From positions 1 to 64,000 of the forward strand of contig WRLO01000004.1 in assembly GCA_009777575.1 (NCBI GenBank): 64,000 bases of DNA, given 5' to 3'. Shown one piece after another: positions 50,728 to 60,237 of the stretch (positions are counted from its first letter, which is position 1; each line of letters starts with the position of its first letter). The DNA is from Candidatus Cloacimonadota bacterium. Its GTDB lineage: Bacteria; Cloacimonadota; Cloacimonadia; Cloacimonadales; WRIO01. Under the pieces are notes generated by a model, which searched no databases, was not told the DNA's origin, and worked only from the letters and a program-made list of their open reading frames with translations. A program made the position numbers and the translations under genes.

Positions 50728-51143
50728 TTCCACCTCTCTATATACTTTATAGTGCCAATAAAAAAATTCTGTGATTTTTGTCAAGTAAATTGATAATTTA
50801 GATATTAATTAATAAAAATAATATCACGAAGTGATTATTTTTTAATAGAAACAGATGACACCATGCCCCTTCCCTCCTCCCCTCACACACCGCGAGCGGT
50901 GTGTGAGGGGAGGAGGGGGACCTGGAGAGGCATCCTTTTCTATAAAGAGTCACACAACTTCGTTGTGTGTAAGGAAAATTATTTATTTTATTAAAGCTGA
51001 CAAAAGAGGTATGTTATACTGATTTATCTGTTCCGCTTTTTGTAGGGAACTGATGTATCTGTTCCGCCTTTCGTAGGGAACTGATGTATCTGTTCCGCAT
51101 TTTGTAGGGAACTGATGTATCTGTTCCGCATTTTGCATGGAAC

Positions 51144-51404
51144 GCATTTATGACTGCAGTCCGAGAACCCCTATTTTGTCGTTTTTATTTATTTTTATGA
51201 ACCCATATTTGTAGTGGCGTATTGCTTACGCCTTCTAAAACGCTGATTTTTATGAGATCATATTTGTAGTGGCGTATTGCTTACGCCTTCTAAAACGCTT
51301 GTATTCGCATCGAAAATAAGGCGTAAGCAATTCGCCACTACAGATATAAGGCGTAAGCAATACGCCACTACAGATATGGGTTTATCAGACTGTGGTCATA
51401 AATC
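51144..51404. mobile_element. Composite TIR/REP element
   Basis: CATTTATGACTGCAGTCCGAGAACCC ... GGGTTTATCAGACTGTGGTCATAAATCAG. Confidence 0.82.
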
Positions 51405-52818
51405 AGTTTCCTACAATACCCCCACTCTGCTTTTTGTTGGTAAAAATGTATATCGGAATCCCTGCAAGCATCAAAATAAATGTAAATAAAGCATATTCTG
51501 CACCTATAGCATAGATTACATACAATACATAAACTGAAGCAAGCAGCGGTAAGATACTTTTTTTAATAAATATCCAAAATGTCAGTTCTTCCTCCATTTT
51601 GAGCAGTTTTATTTCAGCAAAACAGCTAAAGATATAGGCTGGCATCATTGTCAGTGAGGCAAGAGCTATCAAATAATCAAAGGCTTGCTTGAGACCTATA
51701 AAGCTAAATAAAAAGAATAGATTTGTGATGATAGAGGCTGTTACAAGAGCAAAAATTGGAGTTCCTGTTTTTTCATTTACACTTGCAAATTTCTTTGGAA
51801 AGAAGCCATCTTTTGCCATTGAGTATCCAGCTCTACCTGTTGTCAATATCCAGCCTGAACCAGAACCTATCCCACCTAGAACAATACACATAGCAAAAAA
51901 TTTCCCGCCAAATGATGTCCCTGTGATTCTGTTCAAAATTTCAGCTAATGGTGCAGTTTGGCTTGACAAATCACTTTGATTCATTGCTCCCATAGCTAAA
52001 AAACTGATTATCATATAAATCAAAATTGTCAATAAAGTTCCGTAGATAGTGCTTTTTCTTATATTTTTGTCAGGATTTACTACTTCTCCACCTGCCATTG
52101 CAGCACTTTCTATCCCAATAAAAGACCATAAAGTGATACCAATTGCTATTGGTAAAGTATTGATAAATCCACTACCACCCGTCGTTTCAATCACTTGCTC
52201 TGAAACTGTAAATAAATTTGCCATATCAAAACCTACAATTCCAATTACGATAAATAAGCCCAAAGCAAAGATTTTTATCCCTAGTGCGTATTGAGAAACT
52301 AAACCTGCTCCCTTGACTCCTCTGATATTAATCAAAGTGAAACCCCAAAGCATGGCTGATTCTACAAAAAATGCTGGAAATGATGAACCAAATATTGGGA
52401 ATACTTCTGATAGGTAGCGAACTAATGTCGTGATTATAGCTGCATTGCCTATCATCAAACCTATCAAAAAAGTAAAGGATACCATGAATGCTGTCGCATC
52501 TCCAAAGGCTTTTTGGGTATAAACAACAGGACCACCAGACTCTGGATATTTTGTCCCAAGATTTGCAAAGGACAAAGCTATAAGTAAAGAACCTATACCA
52601 GTGATTACCCAAGCTAACATAGTCCAAAGTGGCGTCGATGATGCTGCTAAGCCCTGAGGAGCTGCAAATATACCAGAGCCTATCATATTTCCTACAACAA
52701 TCGCTGTGGCAGAAAGTAGAGTCAGCTCTCTTTTGAGTTTGCCACTTGGGGACTGAAACTGCGGCATCTTTTCTGCAACATCAATCTGTGTGTTAAATCT
52801 ATTTTTTTCTTTTTTCAT
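51403..52818 (-). CDS. Amino acid permease (APC superfamily)
   Basis: VVGNMIGSGIFAAPQGLA; about 12 TMs. Confidence 0.92.
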   Translation of the reverse strand: MKKEKNRFNTQIDVAEKMPQFQSPSGKLKRELTLLSATAIVVGNMIGSGIFAAPQGLAASSTPLWTMLAWVITGIGSLLIALSFANLGTKYPESGGPVVYTQKAFGDATAFMVSFTFLIGLMIGNAAIITTLVRYLSEVFPIFGSSFPAFFVESAMLWGFTLINIRGVKGAGLVSQYALGIKIFALGLFIVIGIVGFDMANLFTVSEQVIETTGGSGFINTLPIAIGITLWSFIGIESAAMAGGEVVNPDKNIRKSTIYGTLLTILIYMIISFLAMGAMNQSDLSSQTAPLAEILNRITGTSFGGKFFAMCIVLGGIGSGSGWILTTGRAGYSMAKDGFFPKKFASVNEKTGTPIFALVTASIITNLFFLFSFIGLKQAFDYLIALASLTMMPAYIFSCFAEIKLLKMEEELTFWIFIKKSILPLLASVYVLYVIYAIGAEYALFTFILMLAGIPIYIFTNKKQSGGIVGN

Positions 52819-52834
52819 ATATTTTTTAGGGAAC

Positions 52835-53168
52835 GGATGTATGAGTTCAGTCCGAGAACCCTAATTTTGTCTTTTTTATTTATTTTTATAAGGTCATTTT
52901 TGTAGTGGCATCGAAAATAAGGCGTAAGCAATACGCCACTACGCTATCGGGCTGTCTGTTCATTTGGCGTAAGCAATACGCCACTACAGATATGGGGCGT
53001 AAGCAATACGCCACTACGTTATCGGGCTGTCTGTTCATTTGGCGTAAGCAATACGCCACTACAGATATGGGGCGTAAGCAATACGCCACTACAAAACCGC
53101 TTGTATTAGCACCGAGTATAAGGCGTAAGCAATATGCCACTACAAAAGACGCGGTCATGTATCCGTTC
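52835..53168. mobile_element. Composite TIR/REP element with at least five GGCGTAAGCAATACGCC units
   Basis: GGAACGGATGTATGAGTTCAGTCCGAGAACCC ... GCGGTCATGTATCCGTTCC. Confidence 0.8.
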
Positions 53169-53241
53169 CGTTACAATTGTTATTCCTTATTTTCGGAACA
53201 GATAAATCAGCTCCTTACAAAAGATTAATTTTTCTATTAAC

Positions 53242-53378
53242 TTTGTAATTATACTGCTGGAAAATCCTACTTTCGATAAAATATTTCACTTTGTCAAGTT
53301 TGGTGTTGATGCTTTATACTGAAATCATTTTTGGGGGATGATATAGAAAAACTTTTGAAGTTTTATTGCTATTAAAAT
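53242..53378 (+). pseudogene. Fragment duplicate of the receiver-like gene 46602..46979 (3' part)
   Basis: ctgctggaaaatcctactttcgataaaatatttcactttgtcaagtttggtgttgatg matches 46849-46980 with indels. Confidence 0.85.
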
Positions 53379-53401
53379 GCTATACATATCACTACTGTAC
53401 G

Positions 53402-54940
53402 CTACAAACCCATCACTATCTCATCACGAGAAAATGTTGCCAATTCTACCAGTATCCTTTCGATTATTCTATTAAAATTTGATATTCGGGAGTCATCTTT
53501 ATTTACTAGAAAAGAAAAAGCGAGTAACTCACCATCATGTGTTCTAATATATCCAGAAAGTCCCCTTACGCCTGATATATATCCAGATTTAGCATATACT
53601 CTTTGGTTTAATATATCTTCTTGAAAAGCATTTCGAATGGTCCCATCCACACCACTGATAGCAAGAGTATTTTGAAATTCGTTTCCCCATTGTGAATCAG
53701 CCATAATTCTTAGCACATTTACGAGAAGACTAGGAGTGGTTTGATTTAGATATGCCAATCCTGAACCATCAAACATTTTTAAATCATCAATATTTACATG
53801 ATTTCTTATCAACCATTGTTTGATAATTCTTTCACTTCCCCAAGTTTCCCAACTTTGATCACTGATTGTTAAGAATAGTTGATTTGCTACAAAATTATTG
53901 CTTCTTTTGTTAATTTCATTGGTTATCTCATGTAAGGTTGGTGAATAAATAGAAAAATAGTGAGAATAATTATTAATAATAATATCCCTTCCAGAAAGGG
54001 CATGAAAATAGGCATCACCTCTTATTGTTATACCAAACTCTTCAAGTTTTTCTACTAAAACATCCAAAGCATACAATTCAGGTCTAGGTATTGCCAAAGA
54101 ACGATATTGTGTTCTACTATTTACCCAGATATTACCTGAAACAGTTAATATATTACTCATTTGATCGGTATGAAAACTAAGTCTTTGCTGGCTTCTTGTA
54201 GCAGTAGTATTAACATTGTTTATGATTTCAAATCCTGTATTTACAGGATAAATACCTATTTTTGCAGGTTCTCCAACAGAGTTAGGGTTTATATTTACTT
54301 GAATTGAATTATCATTAAAGGCAATAATTGATGGTTTTGCACTATAAGTATACATTCTGTTACTTTCTTTCCAACCCATTCCTAAAGAAGAGCTTTGAAA
54401 AGAACCTGGGTCAATGATAATGTTGTTTATAGTACTAAACCCCTTGGCATGAAGAGAATCTGCAATGCTACTTGTTACTCGATTTATCATACCAGAACTA
54501 TAACTATTGTTCCAAGTAGGGTCACCGCTTGGTCTGATATAAAGATTGCCATGATTATTTAAATAAAACTCTGTTTCCCATCTAAAATCAGGTCCAAGTA
54601 AAGCAAAAGCAGCTGCTGAAGTAATTATTTTTAAATTTGAGGCTGGAACGAAAGGAATATCACCTTTTACATCATAAAAAATTTGAGGATAGCTAAGAGA
54701 TTCAATCCTCAAACCATAATTGTATCCATAAGAATCATAATCTGCTAGTATATCGTTTATCCTAAGATGCAGGGCTATTATATCAGATGTTATAGGCTGA
54801 TATCTGACTTGCTCAACATTGCTGTCATAATTTTGAAAAATCGGGTATATACTAGAAGTCTGCAAAAAAGCAAAAATAAGTATAAAGAATAATTTTATTG
54901 ATTTTTGAAATTTATTCATATTTTTATCCATAACGACCAA
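53402..54940 (-). CDS. dacB: D-alanyl-D-alanine carboxypeptidase/endopeptidase (PBP4, S13 family)
   Basis: PASNLKIITSAAA (SxxK), SNN, YAKSGYISGVRGLSGYI (KSG). Confidence 0.92.
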   Translation of the reverse strand: MVVMDKNMNKFQKSIKLFFILIFAFLQTSSIYPIFQNYDSNVEQVRYQPITSDIIALHLRINDILADYDSYGYNYGLRIESLSYPQIFYDVKGDIPFVPASNLKIITSAAAFALLGPDFRWETEFYLNNHGNLYIRPSGDPTWNNSYSSGMINRVTSSIADSLHAKGFSTINNIIIDPGSFQSSSLGMGWKESNRMYTYSAKPSIIAFNDNSIQVNINPNSVGEPAKIGIYPVNTGFEIINNVNTTATRSQQRLSFHTDQMSNILTVSGNIWVNSRTQYRSLAIPRPELYALDVLVEKLEEFGITIRGDAYFHALSGRDIIINNYSHYFSIYSPTLHEITNEINKRSNNFVANQLFLTISDQSWETWGSERIIKQWLIRNHVNIDDLKMFDGSGLAYLNQTTPSLLVNVLRIMADSQWGNEFQNTLAISGVDGTIRNAFQEDILNQRVYAKSGYISGVRGLSGYIRTHDGELLAFSFLVNKDDSRISNFNRIIERILVELATFSRDEIVMGL

Positions 54941-55118
54941 TCCTTATTTCAGTCCATTTTTTTTATTTGTGCCAAAAAATATAATTGGTTGTTTTAGTCA
55001 AGAATTTTCTTAAAATCGTATATCATGGATAGAAAAAATATTTATAAAATGTAAACAGCTATCCCCTCATTAATCCCTCCTTAAAAGGGAGGGATCAAGG
55101 GGATTTTTAAACATTATC

Positions 55119-56018
55119 TTAATTATTTATTGCTTCAGCACCGGAAGCTACTTCTATTATCTGTGTAGTTATTTGGGCTTGTCTTTCTCTATTGTAGAGT
55201 AATGATAAATCGTCTATCAGATCCTCTGCGTTGTCTGTTGCGTTGTCCATTGCTGTCATTCTTGCACCTTGTTCTGCTGCTGTTGATTCGAGGAGTATAT
55301 GCCAAAGCTGCACATTCACATATCTGTTGCCGAGTTCTTCTATTATGGTCATTTCGTCAGGCTCATAGACATAGTCGAGCATTGAGACTTCATCACCTTC
55401 ATAAGGAACTATGGGAATTATTTGTTTATAAACCAGATTTTGCTGTATAGCAGATTTAAATTCATTGAAAATAACAATCACTTTTGAATATTTGCCAGTA
55501 TTGTAAAACTCGATTATTTCTTCTCGAATATCATGTAAATCAAGCAATGATGAAATATCCGATAATCCTGTAAAAAAAGAGATAATATCTCCTTTTTTAT
55601 TTTCTACTTCTGTTTTGTCATTTACTAAACGATAAGCAGAATGTTTACGAAAATAATCATACCCTTTTCTTCCCAGAAATATGAGGTCGCAATCAGGATT
55701 ATTTGATAGGTATTTCTGAGCAAATCGGATGATATTGGAATTAAACGAACCACAAAGACCTTTATCGGCTGTTACTATGATGATAAGTTCTTTTCCTGAA
55801 GGGTTAATAGGAATCAAAAGAGGATGTGGAGTATAATTATTTTTTTTTTGTAATATTCTGAGCATACGGTCTACTTGATCGGCATAAGGTCTTGCGTTTA
55901 GTACTGCTTCTTGACTTTTTCGGAGTTTTGAAGCTGCGACCATTTTCATTGCATTAGTGATTTGCTTTATACTTTTGACACTGGATATACGACCTTTTAA
56001 ATCTCTCAGGTTTGCCAT
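55119..56018 (-). CDS. atpG: ATP synthase F1 gamma subunit
   Basis: DLKGRISSVKSIKQITNAMKMVAASKLRK; C-term RERQAQITTQIIEVASGAEAI. Confidence 0.97.
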   Translation of the reverse strand: MANLRDLKGRISSVKSIKQITNAMKMVAASKLRKSQEAVLNARPYADQVDRMLRILQKKNNYTPHPLLIPINPSGKELIIIVTADKGLCGSFNSNIIRFAQKYLSNNPDCDLIFLGRKGYDYFRKHSAYRLVNDKTEVENKKGDIISFFTGLSDISSLLDLHDIREEIIEFYNTGKYSKVIVIFNEFKSAIQQNLVYKQIIPIVPYEGDEVSMLDYVYEPDEMTIIEELGNRYVNVQLWHILLESTAAEQGARMTAMDNATDNAEDLIDDLSLLYNRERQAQITTQIIEVASGAEAINN

Positions 56019-56031
56019 TATTTCCTCTTTA

Positions 56032-57561
56032 TCAGTTTGCTGTCTGAGAAGTGCTTGGTATTGTAAAACGAGCCACTACTTCTGCACATATTTCTCTCAT
56101 TTTAGCATTCATTTCATCGGTGATTTTGTCCTTTATCAGATTCTGCGCGAAATCCTTGTATTTTGAGTCTAACAAAGTAAATAAATCTTGTTCTACTTCT
56201 TTGATTTTACGAACTTCTATATCATCAAGATAACCATTGTTAGCCATAAAAATAACAAATATTTGCTTTTCTACTGCGAGAGGGACATTTTCATCTTGTT
56301 TTAATATTTCTACAATTCGTTCACCTCTGGTTAATTGAGCTCTTGTTGATTTATCTAGGTCTGAACCAAATTTTGCAAAGGCTTCCAATTCATTGTATTG
56401 AGCAAGATTAAGACGGAGTTGCCCAACAACTGATTTCATTGCCTTGATTTGAGCACTACCACCCACACGAGAAACTGAAAGACCTGCTACGATAGCTGGT
56501 CTGATTCCTGAATAGAAAAGTCTTGTGGATAAATATATTTGTCCATCTGTTATAGAAATCACATTGGTCGGTATATAAGCTGACATATCTTCTGCTTTTG
56601 TTTCTATGATAGGAAGTGCTGTCAATGAGCCACCTCCCTTTTCATCACTGAGTTTAGATGCTCTTTCTAATAATCTTGAATGAAGATAAAACACATCACC
56701 TGGAAATGCTTCACGACCCGGAGGTCTTCTAAGCAAGAGAGATATTTCTCTATAGGCTGCTGCATGTTTCGATAAATCATCATAAATTACGAGGGCATGT
56801 TTACCATTATGGCAAAAATATTCGCCAATAGAACAGCCAGCATAAGGTGCAATATATAGAAGAGCAGGTGTCTCAGAGGCACTGGCACAGACAATCGTTG
56901 TGAAAGACATGGCTCCATGTTTTTCAAGAGTCTTAACGATTTTTGCTACAGTAGACATTTTTTGTCCTATTGCTACATAAATACAATGCACATCTTTGCC
57001 TTTTTGATTGATGATTGTATCTATAGCAATTGCTGTTTTCCCTGTTTGCCTATCACCTATGATCAACTCTCTTTGACCTCTACCTATGGGTATCATCGCA
57101 TCGATTGCTTTTATCCCTGTTTGAAGTGGTTCTTTGACAGGTTGACGATGAACGACTCCCAGAGCTTTTTGTTCGATTGGGAGGGTTTGAGTTGCTTTTA
57201 TTTCGCCTTTACCATCAATGGGTTGCCCTAGTGCATTAACCACACGACCAAGCATTGCCTCACCTACAGGAACTTCTAATATCCTTCCTGTTCTCTTTAC
57301 CAAATCCCCTTCTTTGATATGAGTCGAATCACCAAATATTATGACACCGATATTCTCTTGTTCGAGGTTTAGTGCCATTCCTATCGTATCACCAGGGAAT
57401 ACGACCATCTCGCCAGCCATGACATTTTCAAGCCCGAAAATTCGCGCTATACCATCGCCTACTTGAACGACTTTACCCGTCTCTGAAATATCTATATCGT
57501 ATTGGAAATTGGCTATCTTGTTCTTGATGATAGCACTTATTTCTTCGGGTTGTATATTCAT
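56032..57561 (-). CDS. atpA: ATP synthase F1 alpha subunit
   Basis: [33 protein letters not shown]. Confidence 0.98.
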   Translation of the reverse strand: MNIQPEEISAIIKNKIANFQYDIDISETGKVVQVGDGIARIFGLENVMAGEMVVFPGDTIGMALNLEQENIGVIIFGDSTHIKEGDLVKRTGRILEVPVGEAMLGRVVNALGQPIDGKGEIKATQTLPIEQKALGVVHRQPVKEPLQTGIKAIDAMIPIGRGQRELIIGDRQTGKTAIAIDTIINQKGKDVHCIYVAIGQKMSTVAKIVKTLEKHGAMSFTTIVCASASETPALLYIAPYAGCSIGEYFCHNGKHALVIYDDLSKHAAAYREISLLLRRPPGREAFPGDVFYLHSRLLERASKLSDEKGGGSLTALPIIETKAEDMSAYIPTNVISITDGQIYLSTRLFYSGIRPAIVAGLSVSRVGGSAQIKAMKSVVGQLRLNLAQYNELEAFAKFGSDLDKSTRAQLTRGERIVEILKQDENVPLAVEKQIFVIFMANNGYLDDIEVRKIKEVEQDLFTLLDSKYKDFAQNLIKDKITDEMNAKMREICAEVVARFTIPSTSQTAN

Positions 57562-57649
57562 TTATTACCTCTTTTTTAATTGAGTAACTGTTTATGTGCA
57601 TATTTAGACTTTGCTCATAAATTTGATTACCCATATAAAACTAAATAAT

Positions 57650-58135
57650 TTAAATCGGTCTATTGACCAAATTGCTCTCAAAAGATTTCTTGTTTTTCAG
57701 GGCGCCTACCAGATAAAGAACAGGTAAAATTAAACTAATCAAGATACCAAAGCTCGCAGACATATCAAACTTTGTGATTAATAAAATCTGCGATATGATT
57801 ATCAAAAATAAATTCAATAATCCTATGTACATAATCAAAGTTCCTTTATCGGCTCGTCTGGAAAATATGACACCCATTATTCCCACAAATAGTGTAAATA
57901 CAAGCCAAACCATCCCATATTGCATCATTTGGACTGAAAAAAACAACATCATATCAGGATCTGTTTGACCTATCTCATTTATCAAATCTTGAAAGAAAGG
58001 ATCTTCGAAGAGTGACATTAGTATCATCAAACTAAAAATACCTACGACAGAGCATATTATGTATATAATCCCAATGATTTTTAAATAAATCCCACCGGGT
58101 GTTTCTATACAATTTTCAAGCTCATGCATGTTCAC
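57650..58135 (-). CDS. Four-TM hypothetical protein inserted between atpH and atpA
   Basis: ORF overlapping the atpH 3' end; hydrophobic. Confidence 0.75.
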   Translation of the reverse strand: MNMHELENCIETPGGIYLKIIGIIYIICSVVGIFSLMILMSLFEDPFFQDLINEIGQTDPDMMLFFSVQMMQYGMVWLVFTLFVGIMGVIFSRRADKGTLIMYIGLLNLFLIIISQILLITKFDMSASFGILISLILPVLYLVGALKNKKSFESNLVNRPI

Positions 58136-58664
58136 CTACTGTCTTTGCAAAACGATTCAGATTTGAACGAACAGAGGCATCTATGATAGTATTTTTGTCT
58201 ATGGCTATGAAACCTCCAATAATATCCTTGTCGATATGAACATCGCAAACTATATTTTTATGCAATATTTTTTCGACTTCTTTCTTTACATTTTCGATTG
58301 TTTCTGAGTCTTGATTGCGAGCAAAAATTATATCTACTTTCTTTTGATTTAATTCTTTATAAAGCATTTCTTCAAGCTCAATGAAAAATAGTTTCATTAT
58401 AGAACTTCTATTTTTCAAGACAAGCACAGTCAAAGATTTTCTCCAGAACTCTCTATTTTTTACGAGTTCGGTTATCTCATTGATAAAATCCAATTTCTTC
58501 TCTTTGTTCACAAAAGCAGAAGCAAGCATTCTTTTGATAGCTTCGTTATTACTAAAAACATCGTGCATGAGCTGGATTTGATTTAAAATATCAGCATAAA
58601 TCTCAGGATTCAAAGTTTGCATTGCAGCTTTGGCATAGCGTTTTGCAATGATGATATTTTTCAT
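58122..58664 (-). CDS. atpH: ATP synthase F1 delta subunit
   Basis: IIAKRYAKAAMQT; CDVHIDKDIIGGFIAIDKNTIIDASVRSNLNRF. Confidence 0.93.
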   Translation of the reverse strand: MKNIIIAKRYAKAAMQTLNPEIYADILNQIQLMHDVFSNNEAIKRMLASAFVNKEKKLDFINEITELVKNREFWRKSLTVLVLKNRSSIMKLFFIELEEMLYKELNQKKVDIIFARNQDSETIENVKKEVEKILHKNIVCDVHIDKDIIGGFIAIDKNTIIDASVRSNLNRFAKTVGEHA

Positions 58665-59140
58665 CTCTGTCCCCGCTTAGTTATCAGTTTATTGATAAGT
58701 TCTTTATCTTTTGTATCATCGATTTTTTCTGATAAAATCTTACCCGTCAAATCTGCTACTATTTCTGTTAATTGGATTTCTAAATCTTTCATAGCATTTT
58801 TGCCCATTGTTTTTAGCTTGTTTTCGGTTTGAGATACTATATCACGCTCTTGCTCTTTTGCCGCTTTCAAGATGTTTTCTGCCTGATTTTCTGCTTCGTG
58901 CCGAATAGTATCCTTGATTTTGCGAGCTTCTTCGATTGCGTTTTTCAGCTCGCCTTCCCTTTCTTCGGCTAATTTGTTTGCTTTTATGGATGCTTGATTG
59001 GCTTCTTCGATGTCATCTTGTATCTTTTTTTGCCTATCACTTAAAAATCCTTTCAAAGGCTTGTATAGGATAGCATTCAAGCATATTAATAGCAACACAA
59101 AGTTCAGGATTACCGCTATTAACGATATATCTATTGTCAT
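58661..59140 (-). CDS. atpF: ATP synthase F0 b subunit
   Basis: N-terminal TM + long coiled coil; operon position. Confidence 0.93.
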   Translation of the reverse strand: MTIDISLIAVILNFVLLLICLNAILYKPLKGFLSDRQKKIQDDIEEANQASIKANKLAEEREGELKNAIEEARKIKDTIRHEAENQAENILKAAKEQERDIVSQTENKLKTMGKNAMKDLEIQLTEIVADLTGKILSEKIDDTKDKELINKLITKRGQR

Positions 59141-59163
59141 ATTTTTTCTCCAAAATCTGCGTC

Positions 59164-59421
<258 letters not shown>

Positions 59422-59446
59422 TTATTGTTTTTATTTTTTTATTTTT

Positions 59447-60226
59447 TTACATAAAGATCAACAAGAGAGATACTACTAGTGCATAAATTGCTGTTGATTG
59501 AGCAACTGCTGAGCTGAGAAACATTGTTCGCATCAATAATGATTGTTGTTCTTTATACCTTGCCAGCATCTTGCCGGCTTGACCAGCTATATATCCTACA
59601 CCGACGCCCGGACCAAAAGAGCCTATTCCCATGGCAATAGCTGCTCCCATAAATGCTAATGAACGCATTATTTGATAGCCAGCTTCTTGGTTTGCTGACA
59701 CTGAGGGTACCGTATAGATCAATAAAAAAGATACCACTAAAGCAAATATTGAAGCTGTTTGAGATAATGCTTGACCTATCAACATATTGGTTGTTATCGG
59801 TAATGTTTGAGAGGGCGTTCTGCCTATGCCATCGCAGGCTTCTGCTCCTGCATGACCGGAACCAAAGCTAGGTCCCAAACTTCCTAATCCCATTGCCAAT
59901 GCTGATGCCAATAAGGCGGTTGACTTTACTAAGTCAAGAGAAGCATTTAAAAAACCGCCAAAGAGCAATAACAAGCTCACCACAAGTGCAAATATCGCAC
60001 CACTTTCGGTTAATGCCTGACTTATCAACATAGAACGAAGCAAGGTGTCCTTTGCCCCCGGTTGCCTTCCGATTGCTTTCATTGTATAACCAGCTATTTG
60101 ACCTTCTCCAAAGCCTGCACCAATAGATGCCAATCCTGTGCAAACGCCTGCTCCAAAAAAAATAAATGCTCTTGCTACTTCAGGGTTTATCATTTTTCCT
60201 CCAAAATCGGATAAAATATTTTCCAA
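59447..60226 (-). CDS. Fused triple-hairpin ATP synthase c subunit
   Basis: Three tandem c-like hairpins: ...QALTESGAIFALVV, ...QALSQTASIFALVV, ...SAVAQSTAIYALVV. Confidence 0.93.
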   Translation of the reverse strand: MENILSDFGGKMINPEVARAFIFFGAGVCTGLASIGAGFGEGQIAGYTMKAIGRQPGAKDTLLRSMLISQALTESGAIFALVVSLLLLFGGFLNASLDLVKSTALLASALAMGLGSLGPSFGSGHAGAEACDGIGRTPSQTLPITTNMLIGQALSQTASIFALVVSFLLIYTVPSVSANQEAGYQIMRSLAFMGAAIAMGIGSFGPGVGVGYIAGQAGKMLARYKEQQSLLMRTMFLSSAVAQSTAIYALVVSLLLIFM

Positions 60227-60237
60227 TGAAAATAAGT

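Noticed and set aside
52915-53145. Possible CRISPR array from regularly recurring GGCGTAAGCAATACGCC repeats
   Set aside because: Units are short palindromes with irregular, partly repeated spacers, both orientations occur in the genome, and no cas genes are present; REP/MITE arrays fit better.
54973-55001. Sigma54 promoter suggested by TTGGCAC upstream of dacB and at 49126-49133
   Set aside because: No matching -12 TTGC element at the required spacing; better explained by the TTGACA-N20-TTG pattern.
55068-55105. Rho-independent terminator for the atp operon (ATCCCTCC-TTAAAAG-GGAGGGAT)
   Set aside because: The hairpin is real but no T-tract follows on the minus strand; looks like a common intergenic repeat instead.
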